The notes under the pieces were generated by a model. That model ran no database searches, was not told where the DNA came from, and saw only the letters and a list, made by a program, of their open reading frames with translations. Position numbers and translations under genes: made by a program. Below, piece by piece: positions 11,543-22,290 of a stretch of DNA of 64,000 nt (the stretch's first letter is position 1; each line of letters opens with the position of its first letter). Origin of the DNA: Nephrocerus scutellatus (lineage: Eukaryota; Arthropoda; Insecta; Diptera; Pipunculidae); contig OX352762.1 of the NCBI GenBank assembly GCA_947095585.1, positions 28,930,669 to 28,994,668 on the forward strand, written 5' to 3'.

Positions 11543-12280
11543 GTAGTGATAGACTGATAGTATAGTCTCTGTACAATTTCTATCAGTGCTCTGCTCTTTC
11601 TATCAACATTGCATTAAATGTGAGTGAGTGCTCTCGTGTTTGGTCGTGTAACAGAAAATAATACTACTAACTATAAGTTACAAAAAAAGAGGCATATAAC
11701 AATGACAACCTGCAAGCTTAAGTCCATTGAGTCAACCATCAAACATCATACATGGCATTAAGCATCGGTTCAAAATAACTATTCGATCATTTACAGAAAT
11801 AAGAGAACAATGCAAAAGAAAAATAATGAGAAATAATTGGCCTGCATGTTTCAAAGCGACAAGCAACAAGATCTTTGTTTTCTTTTCTTTCGTCCCGGAC
11901 AGACGTTGTCACGCTAAAAACCCACGGCCGTATCTTCGACACAGCCTACCCTGCTCTTTTTCCTTTAATTTAATAAATAATCTATGTAGTCTATCTATCG
12001 TCATATGGATAGTTGTAATTAAGTCTAGGACTGCAAGGCGAGCGCTAAACAATTGTTTTAAAAGAAGTCTCATCAAATTCTGATTGGTAGAAGTCGAGAT
12101 ATATGAGTGACAAACTGACAAATACATACACGCAGAAAACAATGTCTTTGCCCTTCTGGCTCTAATTATTTAAGGTCGTTTAGGTTTGTACAACATAGAC
12201 TATATCTAATTTTGCATAGCTGAAGATATAAAAATAGAGTACTTTTAAATTTTGTTAAGGAAAATCCTTACTAATCCTTA
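11543..12280. other. No recognisable feature
   Basis: Moderately AT-rich sequence. Short open frames on both strands show no known domain. No terminal repeats or tandem repeats stand out. Confidence 0.4.
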
Positions 12281-12282
12281 TC

Positions 12283-12885
12283 ATTACTAATATTATAAAT
12301 GTGAAATTAACTCTTTGTCTGTCTGTTATCTTTACAAGGCTAAACGGCAGGACCGATTTGGCTCATTTTCTTTTAAAATGTTTTTAATAGTCCAGGGATG
12401 ATAATAGGAAACTGGAAAATTCTGCAAAAACTTGCAAAATTCGGGAAAACTGAAAACATGCCGTTTTCCATGTGATTTAATTATGACCACGCGACCATAA
12501 CTCACGATTCTACAATCAAGGGCGGTTTGGTGGGGGTTGGGCTCAAAGGTGTGGGGTGGTTTTTGTAGGAAACGGTCGGATTGGTTGGGTCAGTAGGGTG
12601 TGGGGTGCAGCCAGACAACGCCTGTAATTTTAGCTTTTGGTGGGTCTAAACGGTGTCTTGGGGGGGGTGCTGAAAAAATGCCGTTTTCCATGGTATTTAT
12701 GTATAAACTCGCGACCATAACTCACGATTGAAACGTTTTTTAATATATATATATATAGTGGTCAGTTTGGTTTGGTCAGTAGGATGTCAGGGGCAGCCAG
12801 ACGCCTGGTGTTTTAGCTTTTGGTTGCTCTAATCGTTGTCTTGGGAGTGTGGGCCGCCGCCGACGGGTCCCGGTTAACAACTAGT
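12283..12885 (+). mobile_element. Helitron-like non-autonomous element
   Basis: The left end has ACTAATATTATAAATGTG followed by CTTTGTCTGTCTGTTA and ACCGATTTGGCTCATTTTC. The right end has GGGTCCCGGTTAACAACTAG followed by TAAT. These left and right modules resemble a widespread insect repeat class often classed as Helitron or RTE-related. Inside, a CCGTTTTCCAT ... CGACCATAACTCACGATT module occurs twice (about 12460-12510 and 12675-12730), each followed by a G-rich stretch. No Rep/helicase coding sequence is present. The class is by resemblance, not proven. Confidence 0.55.
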
Positions 12886-13083
12886 AATTAATAAATCTTC
12901 ATTATACAATTATATATAGATTGGGCTTATTATTAGCAAACTTAAATTATTAATTATTTGTTTTTTCAGCTATAATCTAATGTAATATTAGCTTTTCATG
13001 CAAAATGTATGACACGCCGATTAAAAGATACAAAATACCGATTTGTTAGTTGGCTCGTCTAAAATCATACATTTCGACACAAA

Positions 13084-13356
13084 TCATTTCATAAAGTAAT
13101 TTTGTTGTAAATGGTTTCGTATTAATTTGTAAAATGTCAGTATTTTGACACAATTCTCGAATTTTTTGTATAACTCGATTAAATCCACCCAAAAACTTCG
13201 ACTTCCATCGAAGGTAGCGGACATTTTGATCAAAAGAATAAAAAATTGGGTTACGCTGAAATTGTATACACGGGCGCAGGTGTTTTTATATTGTTCTAGA
13301 AATAAAAGAAACTTTAATTTACGTTGTATGAATGTATGTTTGTGTGCCTGTAACAC
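13084..13356 (-). pseudogene. Possible remnant of a MADF-like domain
   Basis: A 90-codon open frame contains, from an internal methionine, FWVDLIELYKKFENC followed by a basic segment. This loosely resembles the start of MADF DNA-binding domains (a W..LIELY... pattern), which occur in insect transcription factors and some transposon proteins. The next conserved Trp is absent. The resemblance is short and could be chance. Confidence 0.2.
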
Positions 13357-13489
13357 TATTATCGGACGAAAAAATATGCATTATATGTTAGACGTTGCAT
13401 GTTGCTTAGTGCATAGTTAATAGAGTTTATGAATATTGCATAGTGACTGGAATTAACATTTTTATTATGTGTATTACTATGTATTCGAC

Positions 13490-13985
13490 ACTAACATCGG
13501 TCATATCATAATTACGCCTAAGCTACTAGACGCATCGAAGCCATAAATCCACCATGTTCGCACCGATAAGTTCGTCTTTTTTGGACCCGGTAGGTGGCAC
13601 TGTAGAAAAATATATATACGAAAATGTGGTATGGCTGTTTGTAACCTCATCCACAAGACATATTAAAGCCATGTTTACACCATATGTTCATTTTGTGCTC
13701 CGGAAGGTTTACCTCTTTCTTGAGTCCGGCAGGTCGCACTGAAGTCGAGATATTTTGAAAAAAAATTTGATTGTGCATATATATGTAACCTCATTACGCC
13801 TTAGTATCTGGACGTATCAAAGCCATATTCACATCATATGTTCGTTTGGTGCTCCGATAAGTTTTCCTTTTTATCAACCCAGTATATGGCGCTGTAATCG
13901 AGATGTGATCGGGCATAAAAGACGTCATCACGCCTAAACCATTGGACGTAACGTAGCCATATTCACAACATATATTTATTTGGTA
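13490..13985 (-). repeat. About 125-bp tandem repeat, four diverged copies (family C)
   Basis: Four diverged units each contain, in order, a GACG(C/T)ATC(G/A)AAGCCAT block, an ACCATATGTTCRTTTGGTGCTCCG block, a GTTC/TTTCCTTTTT block and a GGCGCTGTA block. The same family occurs in inverted orientation at 47795-48275. No coding sequence is seen; long open frames through it are accidental. Confidence 0.75.
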
Positions 13986-14759
13986 TTTTGGATTTTGTAC
14001 AAATTTTGTACATTTAACAGCACCATTTGTAGATCAATAAAAGTAATATTGTGTATACAATTATATGTGTTGAATTTTAATAGAATAGAAAAGAATAGAA
14101 CCTTCTCGAAGCAGTTGGTTAGGTATAAATACCATACTTTATCCCAGTGAGTTAGTTGGATTAGTACCACAGTACTTGCAACTAGATCTGTTGCTCTATC
14201 TTTATATTAGATTAGAGCAATGTAAATATACGTGTTTTTGTGAATATTAAGTAATCACCTGTGTAAATCTAGAAAGCCTACATTTCATAACAATAGGTGT
14301 ATTTTATTTGCCGAGGAATAAGAAATTACAGCAACAATTGCACTATCTTATTCCTTCTTTGGAATAAGAAAACCTGCTGTTTTGCTGGTTTTAAAATTCT
14401 AATTCCTATTCCTATCTAATTCCGCTTATAATATCGTGACATGAAAATGCGGAATAACTGCCTGACCAAAATGGGGCTGCAGCCGCTGTGGTGGCCGCAA
14501 TGATACGTCAATTGTAAAACTATGTACTACGGCTTGTTTAAAATTCATGCACAATGAAAACGTGCCGCTGTTGTGTTGTACTGTTCGATTTGCATGTATT
14601 TTAATATTTTGATAGCTCGTAGTCTCCTACGACAGCATATGCCGTTCCATTAACTGCGGAATGAGACGTTTTCACCTCAAAGTTATATCAGCAGTCCAAT
14701 TCTGTTCGGATCGGAGAGTAATACTTGATTTACTTGATTGTGAAAAAATTGATTGATTG

Positions 14760-14899
14760 AAAATTATCTACCAAATAAAAAAAAATTTTGGTCATTTCAT
14801 AATTTTATGTGTTTTATTTTAAAAAAAAAAAATCGGCAACCTCTTAAAAAAACACGTTATATCTAACGGGTGTTTTTTTAAGAGGTTGCCGTTATATCT
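14760..14899 (-). repeat. Inverted partial copy of the adjacent MITE, forming a foldback
   Basis: 14760-14855 is the near-exact reverse complement of the left part of the MITE at right: AAATTATCTACCAAATAAA, TTTGGTCATTTCATAATTTT and CGGCAACCTCTTAAAAAAAC recur in reverse order and strand at about 14926-15000. The two arms are separated by a 35-bp unit (TATATCTAACGGGTG..GGTTGCCG) that is directly repeated with the MITE end. The arrangement is a large imperfect palindrome centred near 14890. Confidence 0.85.
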
Positions 14900-14900
14900 A

Positions 14901-15194
14901 ACGGGTGTTTTTTTAAGAGGTTGCCGATTTTTTTTTTGAATAAAACACATATAAAATTATGAAATGACCAAAATTTTTTTTTATTTGGTAGATAATTTTT
15001 TGGCATTTAACATTTAAACACAATTTCTGGCATATGGCTACCACGACTATTTTTCACAAATGTAATTTTTTTTTTTTTTCATAATGATTTGCCAAACAAT
15101 ACTGAGTAGAAATGCCACTTTGAGCTGTCAAAACAACTGTCATAAAATAAAACGACATCTATCGGAAAAACAAACCTCCCAAAAAAACACCCGT
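14901..15194 (+). mobile_element. TA-flanked MITE of Tc1/mariner type
   Basis: It begins ACGGGTGTTTTTTTAAGAGG and ends with the reverse complement of ACGGGTGTTTTTTTGGGAGG, and is flanked by TA on both sides (14899-14900, 15195-15196). TA target duplication with terminal inverted repeats is the hallmark of the IS630-Tc1-mariner superfamily. At 294 bp it has no transposase and must rely on one in trans. Confidence 0.85.
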
Positions 15195-15244
15195 TATTTC
15201 CCCCGTAGATATAAAATAACTATAACATTCTCGTAGTGTCAATC

Positions 15245-15560
15245 TCTTATGGTCTTTTCTGTACCCTGTAGGTGATTAACACTAAGTGTTACAAAAACAA
15301 AACGCCACGGAATTTTTATTTTTTGATTAATTCTATTGAATCAAAGTAAAAAATGTTCACAAATATTTCGAATTGCATTAGCAGTTTTCGATTTGACCAT
15401 CCTTAGCCGCGATTATGGCCTTCAAACGACCGACAAAAGCTATTGTATGCAGCACGAAAGTGGCTCTGCGGTATTTTGGCCCATTCCCGGCGAAGCGCTT
15501 GCTTGAGATGATCGACACTTTGGTATTTTTTTGTCCCAACCTTGTTCTTCAAAATACCCC
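15245..15560 (-). pseudogene. Tc1-like transposase, C-terminal fragment
   Basis: The minus strand reads WGILKNKVGTKKYQSVDHLK, then a LRREWAKIPQ segment followed by an RSFEGH block and a stop. This is the C-terminal part of Tc1-family transposases, after the last catalytic acidic residue (W..LK..V.......L...L...W..I). The HTH domains and catalytic core are missing: the Gypsy LTR begins exactly where the coding sequence breaks off (about 15560). Confidence 0.8.
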
Positions 15561-15564
15561 AAAC

Positions 15565-15862
15565 TGAGAAATCTAGCTGGAAGGTTTTGATTGAGTATAA
15601 ATAGTGGCGTTAGGCCGAAGTAAGTTAGTTCTTATTTGGAATTCAGTTGAAAAACTCTTGAAAAACTCTTGCAGAAATAGTAGTGAAGTAAAAGCATTGT
15701 TGTAATAAGTGTTTTGTTTACATTTAAAGCTATCACCAGTGTAATTAGAGAACTTTAGTTAATTTTACTGTTTGTTTATTAGAGTTGTTATTTGTAAAAT
15801 ATTAAACTTGTGTTGTGTTTTATTTGCAAAATCCTTTACAAATTCGAAAGCACGAATTTCGT
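15565..15862 (+). repeat. 5' LTR of a Gypsy element
   Basis: It begins TGAGAAATC, contains a TATA box (GAGTATAAATAG, about 15594-15604) and runs to just before a tRNA primer-binding site at 15866. A repeated GAAAAACTCTT motif follows the TATA region. No matching 3' LTR was found to the right of the coding remnants, so the LTR boundaries rest on the TG start and the primer-binding site. Confidence 0.6.
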
Positions 15863-15865
15863 AAC

Positions 15866-15882
15866 TGGTGCCAGAAGTGGGA
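15866..15882 (+). promoter_or_regulatory. tRNA primer-binding site of the Gypsy element
   Basis: TGGTGCCAGAAGTGGGA immediately follows the LTR and has the TGG start and spacing expected of a retroviral-type minus-strand primer-binding site. It resembles the TGGTGYCAGAAG.GGGA class used by many Gypsy elements. The tRNA is not identified with certainty. Confidence 0.6.
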
Positions 15883-16027
15883 TTTTGCAAATTGTGTGAC
15901 ACTAAAATTTTGCAAATCGTAAGATAGTAAATTTTGCAAATCGTTGAACAATAAATAAATAATTTGATGATTTTTCAAGACTTGGGAAAGTGAAATTTTT
16001 ACAAATCGATAAACAGTAAAAAATAAA

Positions 16028-17110
16028 ATGGAAAGTGCAGTGAACACAATCCTATAATTCCCATGAGCTTAAAGAAGAGCTTGGAAGACGAGGTTTAAGC
16101 ACCGCTGGAAATAAGCAAGAGTTATTTCTCCGATTGCAACAAGTTGTTAAAGCAGAAAAACAGCAGGCTGGAGAAGCTTTCTCAACCGAGCAGGAGTTAG
16201 TGATGCGAAAAACGGCTACCTCGGAAGAAAAGGGTTGTGTGCCAAACTTGGAAGCAATGTTTAATGCCCTAATACAACAGATTAACAGTAAATTTGGCCA
16301 GCATAGTGAGCAGATAAACAGCAAAATTGACCATCAAAGTGAACAAATTGCAGCAACAAAATCTAGAATTAAGTTTCAAATTATACGAGAAGTTGGAACA
16401 GCAAAGCAAAAAGCTGTATCAACAAAATCAACATCAGAGCCAGGAACTGAAGCATAAATTAAATTCCAAATTTGATCAACAAAATCATGAATTTACCCGG
16501 CAAGCCCAAGAACTGAACTCCAAATTCGATCAACAAAATCAGAAGCTGGAAAGGCTAAGAGGTGAACTGAGCGGAATTCAAACAACGCTTAAAGGTGAAA
16601 TAAATGAAGTTCAAGCAACATTTCAAGAGGAAGTGAAATCGCTCGAAACGAACATGGCAGGAAAGGTGAGTGGTCTGGAAGGCAAAATTAAGGAGATTGA
16701 GACCCGGCTGTATAATCGTACCCAATTCGTCAGAGAGAACACTCAACAAAGCAGTACCAGAGTAATTCCAGAAATTTCTAGCAACGAAAAAGCCACGTGC
16801 GTTTGATGGCGAGACAGCTTTCGAAAATTTCAAAGTCCAATTTGGAGCTGCGGTACAACACAATGGATAGGGTGCTGAAGAACAACTAAATTTCTCTACT
16901 CATGGCGTTGAGGGGCAAGGCGGCTGATGTATTGCAAATGATTCCAAATGATGAGATGAGTTCCGAAAGAATCTTAAAAGAATTGGACTTCTGTTATATA
17001 CAGTCTCACACACAGGAGCTAAGCAAAATACAGCTCCAGATAAAGAAACAACAGAGAGGAGAACCGCTCCAAGAATTAGAACGGGAAATAACTAAGCTAG
17101 CACGATAAGC
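16028..17110 (+). pseudogene. Gypsy gag pseudogene: SAP-like, coiled-coil and capsid segments
   Basis: After a start at 16028 broken within ten codons, the other frame reads HELKEELGRRGLSTAGNKQE, a SAP-like helix-turn motif, then a long coiled coil (about 16200-16720) with repeated SKFDQQN and SKFGQHSEQ units. A capsid-like part follows near 16800-17110 (FDGETAFENFKVQFGAA, then LRGKAADVLQMIP and a Gln/Glu-rich segment). Such gag proteins form the particle that packages the RNA of Ty3/Gypsy elements. Frameshifts occur at about 16060, 16360 and 16800, and stops follow 17105. There is no env-like gene. Confidence 0.8.
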
Positions 17111-18020
17111 CTATTGTGGGGTTATACGGCTGGTATCTTGGACGGATTGGCAGTGAATGCGTTCATTAATGCTATTCGAGATGAACAGTAGAAGCTTCAT
17201 TTGAGGACAACAGCCAGAGGAAAGTCAATGAATGAAGTGTTGGCATTGGCTTTGGAATACGAAGCAGCTAGAGCTAGTTTGTCCACTGATTTAGTTAGAT
17301 TGCGCAAGTTAGAAACTGAGGACATCACACAAATAAAAGCCCTCATTGATGAGAAGATCCAAAAATCAACCCATGGTCGCTTTCAAAACAACAGAAATAG
17401 CAGATTCGATTCTTCATTAAGGTGTTTTACATGTGAGAAACCTGGACAATTGGAGAGAAGTCGAAGTCGAATTTGGACGATTAAGGTTTCGACATCGGTT
17501 TATTGTTGCCCGTTTGGAAGGTGAGGGCATATTGGGTCTGGACTTTATGATGGTGCTCAGTTGTTTCACGAATTACGGTCCAGCAGATGAAAGATGATTT
17601 GTCAAGAGAGCAGCTAAGAGAAGAACAAGAGCAGGATGATTCAATTGCTCCAGTACTTCGATGGATGGAGCAAGGAGAAAGACCGCAATGGCACGAAATT
17701 GTAACAGCAAGTCCGACAGTAAAATGTTACTGGGCTGAATGGCAGTCATTGAGATTCAAAGATGGTAAGGCAATGGGAATCTGCCGGTGGTCGGTGTTCC
17801 AAATCAAAGGTAGTGTTACCAATGAATTTGATGAACAAGGTTCTTCACGATGCACACAGTGGAACATCAGGCGAACGTTTGGGAAAAAAGATGACACTAG
17901 AGGAAGTAAGAAGTCGATTCTTTTGGGTCAATTGCCGCAGAGATGTTGAAAACTGGTACCGAATGTGTGCGAAATGTGCTGCAAGAAGAGAACTGCAACA
18001 AAAAGCCAGAGGGTTTTAGG
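17111..18020 (+). pseudogene. Gypsy pol remnant lacking RT and RNase H
   Basis: Three pol-side pieces lie directly next to one another. Near 17420 is the start of a zinc knuckle (CFTCEKPGQ). At 17470-17580 is the end of an aspartic protease (RFIVARLEGEGILGLDFMM). From 17590 is the linker before the integrase (REEQEQDDSIAPVLRWMEQG) and the H2C2 integrase zinc-binding region, ending with WYRMCAKCAARREL at about 18000. The protease active site, all of reverse transcriptase and RNase H, and the DDE integrase core are absent. The element therefore carries internal deletions and is truncated on the right. Confidence 0.8.
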
Positions 18021-18029
18021 CTGAATTAG

Positions 18030-20480
18030 ATTATTTGAAATGTAACGGATTATAAGTTGAAATCATTATGTACTGGTCAAATAAAAAACATTAAAGGCAA
18101 TTCAAAGAAGCTTGTCACATTTGGTTGTCCAATAATCCAGTTAAGTATACAATGGAAACCAATAAATTAATCTTATCAAGAATTACACTTAATAATTGAC
18201 TGTAAAGAACGTTTTATATTATTTTAATTTTTAATTAGGTAAGAGATGGAATATGGGACATAAATAAATTACTTAAAATGTTCATTAATTTCTGAATAGT
18301 CAGGAAAGTCACTTAAAAACTTACATTGTCTTGAAAATGGTCAATAAGATGGAAATATTGGCATAAACTATATATTATTATTTTTAATAAATAAAAGTCT
18401 ATAATTTAGCCATTAGATAAAATAAAAATTAATATGTGTCTTACAGTAAGAGACACACACCTGTATTACTTCGACATCCACAGTCGTATGAGTGAGTCAC
18501 TATTTTGTGTATGGTATTATGGATGGCGCCAATTAACTACTTTCTATACCGGACACCTCGGATTTAAGCTTCAAATATATTTTATTTTCAGTTACATGGA
18601 TTGATTTTGTTTGATTCAAAATTTTCAAAAAGTTCAAAGTTTCATAGAAAAAAGTTAAAATAGTTAAAAAATTAATGACTACTAAGTGATAACAGGTCAA
18701 TTAAATAATTGCGTTGTTATGGTGTTTAATAGTCAAAGCATGTGACAGAAGTGACGCAAAAGGGGAACTTTCAACTTTTTTTGCCGGCAAATCCTTTGAC
18801 ATTTTCTTACAGCAGTTTAAAGTCTATTTTGGCATTTGTTTTTTGTTTGCCTGTACGGCGACAACGTATTGATTGGGACACCTATTTGCGTTACATATGG
18901 AAACGTCAACGAATGCGTCGCCGCAACGAAATGCAAAGGATTTTATGGACTTTTATGGGTTTTCATTCAATTTTCAGAATTAATGTTATTGCTTATTTGC
19001 TAATTAATATGAAACCGAATTAAATATATTTGTCATGTTTTTACCTAGTACAACTTTTTGTCTAATTGTTTACATTGATCAAGTCACTACCATCCTAAAT
19101 AATCTCAATCTTCAATTTTTGTTTCTATAAAAAAAAATTCTGCCAAAAAATATATATTTTGATTTGAATAAGTTTTTTTACCATTTGATTTACACGACGC
19201 GCACACGCGTCACACGCGGAATATCAAAAATGCTGAGTGAGATATAGCTGCTCACAAAATTTCAGCTCTCTAGGTCGCTTGAAAGGTCAAAAACTAACGA
19301 CATCACTTCTATTAACGCTCGGTTTGTTAACACTCGATTTCACTCCCCATATAATTTTTTGTGTAATAATTTGTAATAATAATAATAATTTGTAATATTT
19401 AAATCGATTCTTAAGGAGTAAACTCCAAAAAATTCAAAATAAATTGGTCCATAGAAGTCGACATGTCTCATGTTTGAAGAAACAAAAAAATTCAACTTTC
19501 TTTTTTGAAAATCATTTCCGAAAATTATCGAAGTATAAAAGAAAGCTCAGATTACTCCGACCCGACATAAAAACACAACAATTGAGTTTTTATGTTATTG
19601 TAGTTTAAAGTGTGAACAGCAGGTAAATTTAAGCAAAACCCAAAACCATTTGTACCAATATTTAAAGAAAAAAATATTATCTATTGAAATAATGGGGAAA
19701 TTATGACCAGAAAAGTATGAAAGAGAGTAGTGTATTTTGTATCACATATTTCGTATTTGCTATTTGATCGAAAGTGTCGCCACAAAGCGAACGCGTTGTG
19801 TGTTGTAAGGTTCGCTTGAATTTTATTTTTTGAGAAAAGGTTGAGTTTTTGGAATTGTGGATTATTGTGCGAAAATATCGGTAATCAACCGAAGTTAAAA
19901 AAATATTAATGGTAAATAATAATTTATAATCTAGTTTCAATGGACTCCATTTGCTTGGAACATTTTTTCTTCAAACCAACTGAAAAAAATTGAAACCGTT
20001 CATTGGCTGGCATTCGGAGACAACGGCGGTGGTTGCGATAATAATTTTTAATATCGATTAACGAAAACAATTTATTTTCAAACTGAAATTAATTCGCGTC
20101 GTCGGCACGCATTGCATTCAGTACCAATCACATAATCATCGCCATTAAATTATGATATACATTTTTTTTAAGTTTAGCAGAAGAGATATAAAAAAACCAT
20201 ATAAGTGCTTTTCGGTTTTACAAATTTAGAATTATTGCTTCGTCTCTTAATCCTGATTCTATTTTTCTTTTATTATTTGTTCTGCATTTTTTCCAATACG
20301 CCAATGGGCGTATCCTAGTAACAAGAAGGTACAAAAATTTCCCACTATTGCGTGATATCATTCTTGGTCTTTTCGTCTCTGCTATTGGTTGTGGTTCCAC
20401 TTCCAGTTAGCGGTTTCAGAAGTGTCAAACCACAACCACAATTCGAACAGATTTGTATGTTCTCGCGTGTGGTATTGCTT
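18030..20480. other. AT-rich intergenic stretch with a small Helitron-like fragment
   Basis: No gene recognised. 19190-19320 contains ACGCGCACACGCGTCACACG and a TTTCAGCTCTCTAGGTCG block that also occurs at about 61950, marking a dispersed repeat, probably part of a Helitron-like element. A (AAT)n run lies at 19373-19392. The sequences near 19795-19840 and 20485-20535 resemble each other loosely. Confidence 0.4.
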
Positions 20481-20722
20481 TTGTGTTGTATGCGGTGCGT
20501 GTCGCGCGAATTTTTTTTTTTATTTTGAAAGAAAATAAATTTTCTTTTTTTAGTGTATTCTGCGCGAAAATTACTTGTAATTTTTAAGTTGTGCCCCAAA
20601 ATCGAAGACTGTTAAAGCACACGAGAAGAAACATTTACATAATAAAAATTTGAATATCAACGTTGACGGTGAAAGGAATACGCATTTGTTACTGCTGGAA
20701 GTAAAAACCAGACGCAGAACAG
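20480..20722 (+). other. Candidate 5' untranslated exon ending in a strong splice donor
   Basis: CAGAACAG|GTAAGTGTG at 20722/20723 is a near-consensus splice donor, preceded by about 240 bases richer in G and C than the neighbours and without an ATG-initiated reading frame of any size. This is the pattern of a noncoding first exon of a plus-strand gene. No acceptor or partner exon was identified. Confidence 0.25.
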
Positions 20723-20905
20723 GTAAGTGTGTTGTCATAAATAGTGAAAAGTAAAAATAGGGGGAATATGTTTGATTTATGGCATTATTGCAGTTGTGTA
20801 CTTGTACGTAAAGAAAGTGTCTAAAAAACTGGATTTTGGAAATGAATAACCAAGTCCACGAAATTAAATTTAAAAATGTCTGTATATTGATAATGTTCTG
20901 TATGG

Positions 20906-20906
<1 letters not shown>

Positions 20907-20956
<50 letters not shown>
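20907..20956. repeat. (TA)n microsatellite
   Basis: About 24 uninterrupted TA dinucleotides. Confidence 0.97.
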
Positions 20957-20960
<4 letters not shown>

Positions 20961-21049
20961 AATAATATATATAAACCTGTGGAAGTGTTTTAAACACATG
21001 ATAGTTCTGCTTTGCGAATTTTACTGTAAAACTGAAAAATTAGTAAAAT

Positions 21050-22290
21050 AGATTGGGAAATAGAGAGTAAGTTCATTTTCCCTCCATGCGAATTCTGCAA
21101 ACTTAGTATAAAAATTGCTGTGTGAACAAACTAATATTTACCACAAATCTTGTTTTGCTTTTATATTTTATAGCGCTTTCGATTTGCTGGGTATAGTGAT
21201 TGTTTTTTGTCTATAGCGTTCTCTGGTTTTCGTCGAGAACGCTGTCGTAATGGGAAAGCCGAAAGAAAACCTACATTGTACCCACCAAATCGAAAGACTA
21301 ATGTCGTTTTTTTTTTTTTCGTAAAACTCTGCCCCAGAGTTGTTTCTTGGCTGTCAACTTGTTCGTTTACCATTCAAAACGACTACCGTATAGCGAAAAA
21401 AGCTCTGTATACTTTGGGAGTTTTCCCCATCTTTATACTAATGTCGTTTTTTTAAAAAAAAAAAATCTGGCGTAAATTGATTTTTTGGCTGTCAAGTTGT
21501 TCGTTTATTCCAAAAAACCAATCTACGGTAGATTGGATTTCCCTTCAAACAGATTTTTGGGGAGATTTACCCCTCTACACTAACTACAACAACAACACAT
21601 GCAACAAAACAATGTAAACAAAAGATTCTCGGCTTTCGTGTTCGTTTTTTCGAAAAAAAAATCTGAGCTCGATCGCAAATTTCTAAAACAAAACACGACA
21701 TAACACAACAAAACACATGCAACAAAAAATGTAAACAAAAGATTTTCGACTTTCGTGTTAAATTTCCCTTTTGAGAAAATCTACGCTCGAGCACGCTCTG
21801 GCGCAGAGTTGTTAGGTGAAATAAAATTAACATGACTTAGAAATCTGCGCTCAAGCTCAGATAACAATTAGTAATAATAATCTCTCTCACAATGAAAAAC
21901 TTAATACTTAAAATTTACAAGATTGTATGGATTTTGGTTTCGACAAACAAAAACTTTTGCTCGTTATATTGGAAATCCATACAATCTGTAATGTCGAGTT
22001 TTTTTTTAAAAAAATCTGTCGTAGAGTGCTTTTTTGGCTGTCAAGTTGTTCGTTTATTCCAAAAAACCAATCTACGGTAGATTGGATTTCCCCTCAAACA
22101 GATCTTGATATTTTGGGAGATTTACCCCTCTTCTCATTAACTGCAACAACAACACATGCAACAAAACAATGTAAACAAAAGATTCTCGGCTTTCGTGTTC
22201 GTTTTTTCAAGAAAAAATCTACGCTCGACCGTAGATTGCTAAAACAAAAAAAAAACTCGACAAAGTCTCAAGTATTAAGTTTTTTATTCT
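21050..22290 (+). repeat. Cluster of repeats related to the 5733-5955 MITE
   Basis: Several partial copies lie in series. AAAACTCTGCCCCAGAGTTG at about 21322 is the terminal repeat. GGCTGTCAAGTTGTTCGTTT with CCAATCTACGGTAGATTGG appears at about 21487 and 22035. GGAGATTTACCCCTCT at about 21561 and 22117. ACAACAACACATGCAACAAA with AATGTAAACAAAAGATT at about 21588, 21712 and 22147. The 21480-21660 and 22025-22220 segments are long direct repeats of each other. The arrangement suggests nested or tandem insertions of one AT-rich, T-run-containing MITE family. Confidence 0.75.

Noticed and set aside
15565..18020. Infectious (env-bearing) errantivirus
   Set aside because: No env-like reading frame is present and pol is largely deleted; it is a degenerate Gypsy retrotransposon.
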